The notes under the pieces are model-generated. The model worked only from the letters and a program-made list of their open reading frames with translations. It did no database searches and had not been told where the DNA came from. A stretch of 46,723 nucleotides of DNA from DASPOJ01 sp049790315. Lineage in GTDB: Bacteria > Acidobacteriota > Terriglobia > Acidiferrales > UBA7541. A program made the translations under genes and the position numbers. Below, in pieces: positions 7,802 through 15,319 of the stretch. The stretch is taken from the NCBI GenBank assembly GCA_049790315.1, contig JBAQYV010000004.1:1-46723 (forward strand), written 5' to 3'. Each line of letters begins with the position of its first letter. The stretch's first letter is position 1.

Positions 7802-8056
7802 GTGGCCACTTACAAAATTCTTTACTGGCAGGAAATTCCCTCGCAAATCAAGGTTGAGGACGATGCGGACGACGTGACTTTACAACTCGATGGAAAATTC
7901 ATGGAGCATATCGACGCCATGGCCGCGCAAAGAGGATTGACGAGCGCCGATGATTACCTGGCCCAGTGGAAATGGAGCGAGGAACAGGAGCGCGAAGGTT
8001 CCGCGCAAGAAGTGGCGGAAGCGGTGAAAGCGGAACTCGAAGCAAAGAGTTGGTAG
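7802..8056 (+). CDS. PF13769-like small protein ('virulence factor' family)
   Basis: An 84-residue protein starting at GTG 7802. The pattern YWQEIPSQI near the N-terminus, then L-GKFMEHIDAMAAQRG, then DDYLAQWKWSE, matches my recollection of the family named 'virulence factor' (PF13769), with its YWRDIPAQ, F--AID--A---G and YL--W elements. The C-terminus is a charged helix (EEQEREGSAQEVAEAVKAEL). The family name is uninformative; in other bacteria such genes tend to lie beside corrinoid and methyltetrahydrofolate methyltransferase genes. Its place between the corrinoid carrier and the reductive activator suggests an accessory role in this methyl-transfer system. Biochemical function is unknown. 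Confidence 0.72.
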   Translation: MATYKILYWQEIPSQIKVEDDADDVTLQLDGKFMEHIDAMAAQRGLTSADDYLAQWKWSEEQEREGSAQEVAEAVKAELEAKSW

Positions 8057-8069
8057 AAAGTCTTCAGCA

Positions 8070-9710
8070 ATGGGCGTTACCCTCACAATCAACGGACAAA
8101 CTGTCCCAGCGGCTGCCGGAGTGTCGCTGTTCGATCAAGCGGAGGCGCTCGGCATCGACGTTCCCACTTCCTGCCGGAAACAAGGCAAGTGCAAAGAGTG
8201 CATGGTGGAAATTGTCGAAGGGATGAACGCTCTTTCGCCGCTCACCGATCCGGAAAAACATCTGAAGGGAAATTTCCGGTTGTCGTGCCAAACGTATGTT
8301 ACGGCAGAGAGCGGCGTGGTCCGCTGCCATACCATGCGGCGCGGGCACATGCGCATCGAACGCCAGGCGCTCGGACTGCCGGCCAGCAACCGCACGATGA
8401 AATTCGATCCGGCGGTTACGCGCGACGGAGACCGCATTCTGATCGACGGCGTGGAAGTGGAGCGCTCCACCGGGCCGATTCACGGAATCGCGATGGATTT
8501 GGGGACGACGACGATCGTTTTGCGGCTGATCGATCTCGAAAGCGGCGAAATGATCGCGGACGCTTCGTTCGAGAATCCGCAACGATTTGGCGGTTCCGAC
8601 GTGATGGCGCGCATCAGCTACGACGGCGATCATCCTGGACGACTGTTGATGCGCACGCTCGCCGGATACTTGAGCCACGCGATCGAAAAATTTCCAGTAG
8701 ACCCGAAAACGATTTACGAGATGGTGGTGGTGGGCAACTCCACCATGCGCGATCTGTTTTTCCGGCAGAGCGTTTATTCGATCGGGCAGAATCCGTATCG
8801 CTCGATCACGGAAATCGAAATGGCGGAAGGCAAGCGCACCACGACGAGCCTTGTCGAGAGCGGGCGCAGAGCGCTGCTGCCGATTCATCCGAAAGCGCGC
8901 GTGTATGGCGCTCCGATCATCAGCGGCCACGTGGGGGCCGACGCTGCCGCTTGCATGCTGGCGGTTGACATCGCGAATGAAGAGCGGCTGGTCGCGGTAA
9001 TGGACATTGGAACGAATACCGAGCTGATTCTCGGAAACAAAAACAGAATTCTCGCGGCGTCTTGTCCCGCTGGCCCGGCTTTTGAGGGCGGAGCGATTGC
9101 GTGCGGCATGCCCGCGCTGGACGGCGCGATCGAAGAAGTCGCGATGGGCGACGATGGAACGGTGCGCATCGGCGTGATCGGCGATATCGCGCCGGAAGGA
9201 ATTTGCGGATCGGGCCTGGTGGATGTTTTGAGCGAACTGCTGCGCACCGGCCGCATGAACGACATGGGACGTTTCGAGGACGACCTGCATCGCGTGGTGC
9301 TCGACAAGGAGCACGATATTTTCCTGCTGGAGAGCGACGTGAACGAATTGGCGCAGGCCAAGGGCGCGAACGTCGCCGGTCTGCACGTGGTTTTCAGCAG
9401 CTACGGAATCGATTTCGACGACGTCGACGTTTTTTATCTGGCGGGCGGATTCGGGCGGCACCTTAACGTGGAAGCGTCAAAGCGGATCGGGCTTATTCCC
9501 AGTTTGCCGTCCGCCAAGATCGTGCAGGCGGGCAACACCGCGATTGAAGGCGCCACGATCGCGCTGCTCTCAAAATCGAAACGGCAGGAGCTTGAGGAAC
9601 TCGTAAAAAAAGTCGAGCATTGCCGCCTGGAAACGCATCCGCGCTTTTTCGATTTCTTTGTGGAAGGCTGCCAGTTCAAACCCGTGGAGCCGCTGCCATG
9701 CGCCAAGTAG
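8070..9710 (+). CDS. Ferredoxin/ASKHA-domain reductive activator of corrinoid protein
   Basis: A 546-residue protein that should return inactive Co(II) corrinoid to Co(I) using ATP and a low-potential electron. An N-terminal [2Fe-2S] plant-type ferredoxin domain (residues 1-90) has Cys35, Cys41, Cys44 and Cys73 with the expected C-x5-C-x2-C spacing. From about residue 138 begins the ASKHA-fold ATPase domain: MDLGTTTIVLRL (phosphate 1), MDIGTNTELIL (about 311-321), ICGSGLVD (378-385) and YLAGGFGRH (456-464). The C-terminal part contains further Cys residues (ECxF-like VEGCQF). The length is somewhat shorter than RACE proteins of acetogens with a linker domain. It overlaps the next gene by 13 nt. 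Confidence 0.9.
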   Translation: MGVTLTINGQTVPAAAGVSLFDQAEALGIDVPTSCRKQGKCKECMVEIVEGMNALSPLTDPEKHLKGNFRLSCQTYVTAESGVVRCHTMRRGHMRIERQALGLPASNRTMKFDPAVTRDGDRILIDGVEVERSTGPIHGIAMDLGTTTIVLRLIDLESGEMIADASFENPQRFGGSDVMARISYDGDHPGRLLMRTLAGYLSHAIEKFPVDPKTIYEMVVVGNSTMRDLFFRQSVYSIGQNPYRSITEIEMAEGKRTTTSLVESGRRALLPIHPKARVYGAPIISGHVGADAAACMLAVDIANEERLVAVMDIGTNTELILGNKNRILAASCPAGPAFEGGAIACGMPALDGAIEEVAMGDDGTVRIGVIGDIAPEGICGSGLVDVLSELLRTGRMNDMGRFEDDLHRVVLDKEHDIFLLESDVNELAQAKGANVAGLHVVFSSYGIDFDDVDVFYLAGGFGRHLNVEASKRIGLIPSLPSAKIVQAGNTAIEGATIALLSKSKRQELEELVKKVEHCRLETHPRFFDFFVEGCQFKPVEPLPCAK

Positions 9711-10957
9711 CGGAAATGATCGAACTGGCCAGCGCGCGTCCGGACGTGAACGTGTCCGCGACCGAGTACACGCGATTGCTTGGCTTTCCGCGCGGATGGG
9801 TGATGGAAGGACGCGCATTGGAATTGGCGGACTGGGCGCGCGATTGGTACGCGAAGAATGGCCGGCCGTGGATTTACGCGCGGCAAGCCGAGAGCCTGGA
9901 AATGGCGGACGGTTTCATTCACATCGACGGAATGCCGTTTACGAGCAAGCGATTGCAGAGCACTTTGCAACAGGCGGAAGCGCATAGTGTGATTCTTGTC
10001 GCCGTCGGCGCGGGACCGGAGGCCGAAGAGGAAGCGCGCCAGCGGTGGGAGGGCGATAAGCCCGACGAATATTTCTTTCTTGAGATGTATAGCTCCGCCG
10101 TGGTGGAGCATTTGACCACGGTGACCGGAGCGAATTTGTGCGATTGGGCTGAACGCCATGAAATGGCCGTGCTGCCGCACTACAGCCCCGGTTATCCGGA
10201 ATGGGACATTGCGGACCAGCCGCAATTGCTCGAACTCGTGCGGCGAACGCGAAAACAACCCCTGCCGTCGCGCATTGAAGTGCTTGAATCCGGGATGCTG
10301 CGGCCGAAGAAAAGTTTGTTGGCGGTTTTCGGATTGACGCGGCATACGGATCGGCTGCGCAGGCTTACCGAGCTTGTTCCTTGCGAGGCGTGTTCTTACA
10401 CGCCGTGCCAGTACAGACGCGCGCCGTACCGCCGGGCTTCGCGAGCCGGAGGGCAGGAAGTGCCGGCTCCGGCGCCGGTTTTGAACGATGAAGCGGCGTA
10501 CAGCGTGAATACGAAAGCTTTGAAGAGATGGACTGATGAACGCCTGTCCATTCGGAAGTGCGGAGACGGCACGATCGAGGCGCTGTTTCGCTACGACGGA
10601 ACAACGTGCACGAACATGGGCCGGTCACTGAGTTTCGATTACAGTGTGAAACTCGGGCCTCGCGCCGCGGGCTATCCCATACTGAAGCAACGTTGCGCTC
10701 CGGCAGCGGGCGATACGGGCTACACGCAAATGTGCAAGTATCTCGAGAATCCCGAGTTGTTGATGGTTTCGATCGAGAGCGAGAAGCCTCTTCACGGACA
10801 GCGCCTGGAAGCTGTATTGTCTTGGCCGCGCGCGGAGTGCGCCGCGGGCTGCTACTGCGAGCCCGCGAGCCGCGAGCATAAATGGGGCCTGGTGTTTGAA
10901 ACGATTCACTACGCCCTGGTACAAATGGAACGGGAGCAAGACGCGAGAGAATCATGA
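9698..10957 (+). CDS. Methionine-synthase-activation-like protein with Cys-rich C-terminus
   Basis: A 419-residue cytoplasmic protein; start ATG 9698 lies inside the end of the activator gene (13-nt overlap). Residues about 130-215 resemble the SAM-binding reactivation domain of cobalamin-dependent methionine synthase: a helix YSSAVVEHLTTVTGANLCDW, then HYSPGYPEWDIADQ (162-174, the conserved PGYP loop), then SGMLRPKKSLLAVFGL. A CEACSYTPC cluster (Cys229, 232, 237) follows directly. The C-terminal 130 residues hold more cysteines, among them C-AAG-C-Y-C (381, 385, 387), suggesting a metal or Fe-S site. A likely job is repair or SAM-dependent reactivation of the corrinoid. The assignment of the first domain is by motif; the rest is unassigned. 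Confidence 0.72.
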   Translation: MRQVAEMIELASARPDVNVSATEYTRLLGFPRGWVMEGRALELADWARDWYAKNGRPWIYARQAESLEMADGFIHIDGMPFTSKRLQSTLQQAEAHSVILVAVGAGPEAEEEARQRWEGDKPDEYFFLEMYSSAVVEHLTTVTGANLCDWAERHEMAVLPHYSPGYPEWDIADQPQLLELVRRTRKQPLPSRIEVLESGMLRPKKSLLAVFGLTRHTDRLRRLTELVPCEACSYTPCQYRRAPYRRASRAGGQEVPAPAPVLNDEAAYSVNTKALKRWTDERLSIRKCGDGTIEALFRYDGTTCTNMGRSLSFDYSVKLGPRAAGYPILKQRCAPAAGDTGYTQMCKYLENPELLMVSIESEKPLHGQRLEAVLSWPRAECAAGCYCEPASREHKWGLVFETIHYALVQMEREQDARES

Positions 10958-11895
10958 AGAAACTTCTGCAAGACGCGGCGATGGAACGCCCGCTGCTGTC
11001 CGACGGCGCCATGGGCACGCAGCTCATGCTCGCCGGATTGGTGCAGGGCAATTGCGGTGAGGCATGGAATCTCGCTCAGCCGGAAAAAGTGCTGGCGATA
11101 CAGAAGCGGTATGCGCAGGCCGGCGCGGATTGCATCCTCACCAATACGTTTGGCGGCTCGCGCATCATGCTCACCCGGCATGGGAATGCGGAGAGGCTGG
11201 TTGAAATAAATAAAGTGGGAGTGGACATTGTCCGTCAGGCGTTCGGCGGCAGGGAAGGTTGGGTGATCGGAGACATCGGGCCTTTCGGCGGGCTGATGGA
11301 GCCGTACGGCGATTTCACCGAGGATCAAGTTCGCAGCGCGTTCGAAGAGCAGGCGGCGGCGCTGGTTGAGGGCGGAGCTGACGCCATCATCATCGAGACG
11401 CAGACGTCGTTCGAGGAACTCGGCCTGGGCATTCGCGCGGCCAAGCAGGCGGGCGCTCCGTGCATCATTGGATCGATGGCCTACGACGTTACGCTGGACG
11501 GCTCGACATTTCGCACCATGATGGGCGTGGAGCCGGAACGCGCCGCCGAATTCATGGAAGAGAATGGCGCGCATATTGTCGCGCTGAATTGTGGCACCGG
11601 AATGGACATGGTGCGCGCGAAAGAAGCGGTAGAGCGCTACAAGCGCGTGACGCAGCTTCCGGTGATGTGTTCGCCCAACGCCGGACAACCGAAGCTGATC
11701 AACATGAAAGTGATTTACGACGAGACGCCGGAACAAATGGTGAAAGGGCTCGTGCCCATTCTCGAATCGGGCGCCAACATCGTGGGCGCCTGCTGCGGCA
11801 GCACGCCGGACCATATCGCGTTGTTCCGGAAAACCATCGACGAATTTCTGAAATCGAAAGGCGCGAAATCGAATGGAGCGAAACGTGAAAGCTAA
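10954..11895 (+). CDS. Homocysteine S-methyltransferase
   Basis: A 313-residue TIM-barrel protein of the homocysteine S-methyltransferase family (MetH N-terminal module/BHMT). Visible features are LLSDGAMGTQLM at the N-terminus, ADCILTNTFGGSR, IGDIGPFGG, and the zinc ligands Cys213 (ALNCGTG) and Cys280-Cys281 (GACCGSTPDH). These bind Zn and activate the homocysteine thiolate. ATGA overlap (4 nt) with the preceding gene indicates translational coupling. In this operon the expected methyl source is the corrinoid protein at 7152, which would make methionine; no separate cobalamin domain is fused. Nothing suggests loss of function. Confidence 0.92.
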   Translation: MKKLLQDAAMERPLLSDGAMGTQLMLAGLVQGNCGEAWNLAQPEKVLAIQKRYAQAGADCILTNTFGGSRIMLTRHGNAERLVEINKVGVDIVRQAFGGREGWVIGDIGPFGGLMEPYGDFTEDQVRSAFEEQAAALVEGGADAIIIETQTSFEELGLGIRAAKQAGAPCIIGSMAYDVTLDGSTFRTMMGVEPERAAEFMEENGAHIVALNCGTGMDMVRAKEAVERYKRVTQLPVMCSPNAGQPKLINMKVIYDETPEQMVKGLVPILESGANIVGACCGSTPDHIALFRKTIDEFLKSKGAKSNGAKRES

Positions 11896-12214
11896 ACTTT
11901 GCGATGTGAACGTGGCCGCCAAAGAAAAACTTCCGCCGCTCGGAGAAGACAAATCGGGCATCGGCGTTCATTACATCGACGCGTACATCAAGCCGATGAA
12001 CGTGAAGCTCGAAGACGGAACGCCCGTAAAATGTAAGCGCCGCGGATTGAAAATCACTTTCTCCGCAGGCGGCAAAAAAGGCGAAGGATTGATGCGGCGG
12101 CTCGACGTGAGCACCGATCCGATCGTAATGCTGGATGCGGCGCTGCAGGAAGCCGCCAAGGCCGCGGGACTCGAGCTGGCGATCGAAGACGGCGCGATAT
12201 TCGTCACGATTTGA
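11885..12214 (+). CDS. Small conserved protein ending the corrinoid operon, unknown family
   Basis: A 109-residue protein; I prefer GTG 11885 because GGAG lies 6-7 nt upstream, though ATG 11873 is in frame and would add four residues. It overlaps the homocysteine methyltransferase gene by 11 nt. I do not recognise the family. Visible features are a short N-terminal strand with a cysteine (LCDVNV), the block GIGVHYIDAYIKPMNVKLEDGTPVKCKRRGLKI, a glycine-rich GGKKGEG, and a C-terminal helix LDAALQEAAKAAG. The single domain looks alpha/beta. Its position makes a role in the same methyl-transfer system likely, perhaps partner binding or assembly; that is inference only. Confidence 0.68.
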   Translation: MKAKLCDVNVAAKEKLPPLGEDKSGIGVHYIDAYIKPMNVKLEDGTPVKCKRRGLKITFSAGGKKGEGLMRRLDVSTDPIVMLDAALQEAAKAAGLELAIEDGAIFVTI

Positions 12215-12314
12215 TTTGGATTTTGCCGGCATCACCCGGCGCAGAATTGTGAGATCGGTTATGCGACTCTCTCAGACGGACTTCGCGCTCCTATGCTAAA
12301 CTTTTCGACGCGGC

Positions 12315-12391
12315 GCGCCCGTAGCTCAGCTGGATAGAGCGTCTGGCTACGAACCAGAAGGTCGGAGGTTCGACTCCTCTCGGGCGCGCCA
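12315..12391 (+). tRNA. tRNA-Arg (anticodon ACG)
   Basis: The cloverleaf is fully readable. Acceptor GCGCCCG pairs with CGGGCGC, D-arm GCTC/GAGC, anticodon stem TCTGG/CCAGA with loop CTACGAA (anticodon ACG, reading CGN arginine after deamination), a 5-nt variable region AGGTC and TpsiC loop TTCGACT. Discriminator G at 12388 is followed by an encoded CCA (12389-12391). It sits between the corrinoid operon and the Gfo/Idh pair. Confidence 0.95.
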
Positions 12392-12480
12392 TTCCTAACC
12401 CCTCCTGCTGGTTCAATCGCGATGTAATCTGAGAGAATGATGCGCATCCACGAAGAAGTGTGTGCGGAGGAGAGACGAAC

Positions 12481-13680
12481 ATGAAACCTACGGGCCGGCG
12501 CGATTTTCTGAAGCAGACGGGATTGATGGGGTCGGTTGCGATGATGGCGGGGTTACCCGAGGGCGCCATGGCTTCCGGCGGAGAGCACGGCCGCGTGATT
12601 GAACAGAGCGCGCCACCGGTGCAGTCCGAAGAGGCGCCGAAATATCACATCAAGTTCGCGGTGTGCGGCATGAGCCACGACCACATCTACGGCATGATCG
12701 GCGCGGTCCAGCGCGGCGGCGGCGAGCTTGTGGAGGCATGGGGCGGCGAAGCGGACAAACTCGCGGCTTTCGCCAAACGATTTCCCAACGTGAAAATGGT
12801 GAAGACGCAAGATGAGATTCTGAACGACCCGTCCATTCAATTGGTGCTCAGTTCACAAATCGCGAATGAGCGCGCTCCGCTTGGAATCCGAGCCATGAAA
12901 GCGGGCAAGGATTTTCTGTCGGACAAGCCGGGCATCACGACGCTCGAGCAACTGGCGGAGGTACGCAAGACGATCGCGGAGACAAAACGGATCTACGGCA
13001 TCATGTACAGCGAGCGTCTGGAAGTGAAGGCGGCGGTGTATGCCGGAGTGCTGGTGCAGCAAGGCGCGATCGGCAAGGTGATTCAGACGATTAATATCGC
13101 GCCTCATCAGATTATTCAGGGCGCGGGCGATGCCGGCGGCGGAGCGGCGCGGCCGGAGTGGTTCTGGAATCCGGATCAGTACGGCGGAATTCTCTGCGAT
13201 ATCGGTTCGCATCAAGTGGATCAATTTCTGTTCTACACGGGTTCGACGCAAGCCGCGGTGGTCGAATCGCAAATTGCAAATGTGCGGCATCCGGACCGGC
13301 CTCGCTTTCAGGATTTCGGCGATATGGTGCTGCGTGGCGATCGCGGTCTGGGTTATGTGCGCCTGGATTGGTTCACGCCGGACGGATTGGGAACCTGGGG
13401 AGATGGACGGCTTTTCATTCTGGGCACCGATGGCTACATCGAAATCCGCAAATATACCAACGTCGCGGTGAGCAAGCAGGGAAACAATCTTTTCATCGTG
13501 GACAAGAAGCAGGCGCGGTATATCGATTGCAATAATATGCCGCTGCCCTTTGGTCCGGAGTTTGTGGCGGATATCGTGAATCGCACGCATGTTGCGCAAG
13601 ATCAGACGCAATGTTTGCTGGCCGCGGAGCTGGTGATCAAGGCGCAGAAAAACGCCACGCTCGTAACGCTGAAGGCTTAA
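12481..13680 (+). CDS. Tat-exported Gfo/Idh/MocA-family oxidoreductase
   Basis: A 399-residue protein starting at ATG 12481 with GGAGGAGAG just upstream. The N-terminus TGRRDFLKQTG is a twin-arginine signal, so the protein is exported folded with bound cofactor. The NAD(P)-binding half starts with FAVCGMSHDHI and includes the DKPG stretch (SDKPGITTLEQL), equivalent to the EKP motif of the family. The C-terminal half carries the beta-sheet substrate-binding domain with DIGSHQVDQF. Substrates are usually sugars, inositols or amino sugars. It is followed 15 nt later by a second member of the same family, suggesting a shared pathway for exported sugar oxidation. The specific reaction is unknown. 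Confidence 0.85.
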   Translation: MKPTGRRDFLKQTGLMGSVAMMAGLPEGAMASGGEHGRVIEQSAPPVQSEEAPKYHIKFAVCGMSHDHIYGMIGAVQRGGGELVEAWGGEADKLAAFAKRFPNVKMVKTQDEILNDPSIQLVLSSQIANERAPLGIRAMKAGKDFLSDKPGITTLEQLAEVRKTIAETKRIYGIMYSERLEVKAAVYAGVLVQQGAIGKVIQTINIAPHQIIQGAGDAGGGAARPEWFWNPDQYGGILCDIGSHQVDQFLFYTGSTQAAVVESQIANVRHPDRPRFQDFGDMVLRGDRGLGYVRLDWFTPDGLGTWGDGRLFILGTDGYIEIRKYTNVAVSKQGNNLFIVDKKQARYIDCNNMPLPFGPEFVADIVNRTHVAQDQTQCLLAAELVIKAQKNATLVTLKA

Positions 13681-13695
13681 CGGATGGAGAAGGCC

Positions 13696-15078
13696 ATGAA
13701 AGACAGGAGTAAGGGAAGAGTTTCACGGCGCGGATTTTTGAAGACGGGCCTGAGCGCGGCGGCGGCGTTTGGATTTCCCGCGATTGTGCCTGCGAGCGTG
13801 TTTGGGCAATTTGCGCCCAGCAAGCGCATCAATATCGGCGCGATCGGAGTGGGACGCATCTCACGTGTGCACGATATGCCGATGATTTTGCAATACGACC
13901 GCGCGCGCATCGTGGCGGTCTGCGATTTAGACACGCATCGCGTGGAGGATGGAAAGAAGTTGGTGAACGATTACTACGCCACGAAGACCGGCAAGCCCTA
14001 CGACGGCGTGACGGGCTATGCGAATTATCACGAACTGCTGGCGAACAAGGATATCGACGCCGTTGTGGTGAGCACGCCCGATCATTGGCACGCGCTGATT
14101 GGCGTCGACGCGGTGCGCGCGGGCAAGGATATTTATCTGCAGAAGCCGGCTTCGCTGACGATTGCGGAAGGCCGCGCACTGAGCGATGCCGTGCAAGCCT
14201 CGGGACAAATTTTGCAGATTGGCAGCCAGCAGCGCTCGACCGTGCAGTTTCGGTATGCGGCGGAGTTGGTGCGCAATGGCCGCATCGGTGAGCTTCAGCG
14301 GGTGGAGGTTGGTCTGCCGGGCGATCCGGCCGGCGGCGACAAGACGCCTATGCCGGCGCCCGAATGGTTCAACTACGAGATGTGGCTGGGCGAGACGCCG
14401 TACGTCTATTACACGGTGGATCGCGTGCATCCTCAAACGGGCTACGAACGTCCGGGCTGGTTGCGTTGCCGGCAGTTTGGCGCCGGCATGATCACGGGAT
14501 GGGGCGCGCACCACATCGACAGCGCGCATTGGGGCATGAACACGGAATACACGGGGCCCATCGAAGTGTGGGGGCAGGCGGAGTTTCCGGATCACGGATT
14601 GTGGGACGTGCACGGACCGTTCAAGACCGAGGCGTTGTATGCCAACGGCATTCACATGAGCGTGAGCGGCGATTACACCAACGGCATCAAGTTCTACGGA
14701 ACGAAGGGCTGGATATTCGTTTCGCGCGGCAACGAACAGGTGACGAAGAGCGATCCGGTGGCGAAGCTGAACGACGCTTCGGCGCTGGCGTCGAGCGATC
14801 CGGCGATCATCAAGTCAGTGATCGGGCCGGACGAAATTCACCTGTACGAGAGCAAGGAGCAACACGGCAATTGGCTGGATTGCATCATCAGCCGCGCGAC
14901 GCCGATTTCTCCCGTCGAACTTGGCCATCGCGCTTGTTCAACCTGCCTGATTCACGATATGGCGATGGTGCTGAAGCGCAAACTCTATTGGGACCCGACG
15001 AAGGAGCGCTTCAAGAATGACGATGAGGCGAATGGCATGCTTTCGCGTCCGCAACGAGCGCCGTACATGCTGTCGTAG
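13696..15078 (+). CDS. Tat-exported Gfo/Idh/MocA-family oxidoreductase
   Basis: A 460-residue protein; I prefer ATG 13696, which has GGAGAAGG upstream, over ATG 13684 in the same frame. SRRGFLKTGLSAAAAFG is a twin-arginine signal. INIGAIGVGRISRVHD begins the nucleotide-binding fold; STPDHWHALIG and LQKPASLTIAEGR mark the usual EKP region (here QKP). GWGAHHIDSAHWGM in the middle is typical of the exported subgroup common in planctomycetes and acidobacteria. It is longer than the first copy through an extended C-terminal half. A shared exported sugar-oxidation role with the preceding gene is likely but unproven. Confidence 0.85.
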   Translation: MKDRSKGRVSRRGFLKTGLSAAAAFGFPAIVPASVFGQFAPSKRINIGAIGVGRISRVHDMPMILQYDRARIVAVCDLDTHRVEDGKKLVNDYYATKTGKPYDGVTGYANYHELLANKDIDAVVVSTPDHWHALIGVDAVRAGKDIYLQKPASLTIAEGRALSDAVQASGQILQIGSQQRSTVQFRYAAELVRNGRIGELQRVEVGLPGDPAGGDKTPMPAPEWFNYEMWLGETPYVYYTVDRVHPQTGYERPGWLRCRQFGAGMITGWGAHHIDSAHWGMNTEYTGPIEVWGQAEFPDHGLWDVHGPFKTEALYANGIHMSVSGDYTNGIKFYGTKGWIFVSRGNEQVTKSDPVAKLNDASALASSDPAIIKSVIGPDEIHLYESKEQHGNWLDCIISRATPISPVELGHRACSTCLIHDMAMVLKRKLYWDPTKERFKNDDEANGMLSRPQRAPYMLS

Positions 15079-15079
15079 A

Positions 15080-15110
15080 GAGCGCATGCCTTCGGTGTGG
15101 CGAAGCGCTC
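15080..15110 (+). terminator. Possible hairpin after Gfo/Idh pair
   Basis: GAGCGC (15080-15085) and GCGCTC (15105-15110) can pair, with an inner TTCG/CGAA and a 5-nt bulge. The following gaagttttcaag has only four T residues. It lies directly at the stop of the second Gfo/Idh gene; a weak terminator is possible. Confidence 0.3.
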
Positions 15111-15319
15111 GAAGTTTTCAAGACGAATCGCGGCTGTTCCCGGCCGTTCCGCGGCTGATGCAGGGCAGCGGTGTATAGAGCAGAACTCGGTACGCGGCAG
15201 GGATTTACGCCGCTCCTCATCTATCAGGCTTACGTTACTAACTCGAACCACTCCGCCAAGATCGATCCCTCCTAAGCGCCTGTCTCGATTAGCATTACGG
15301 GCAAGGTAGTCGAGAAGCC

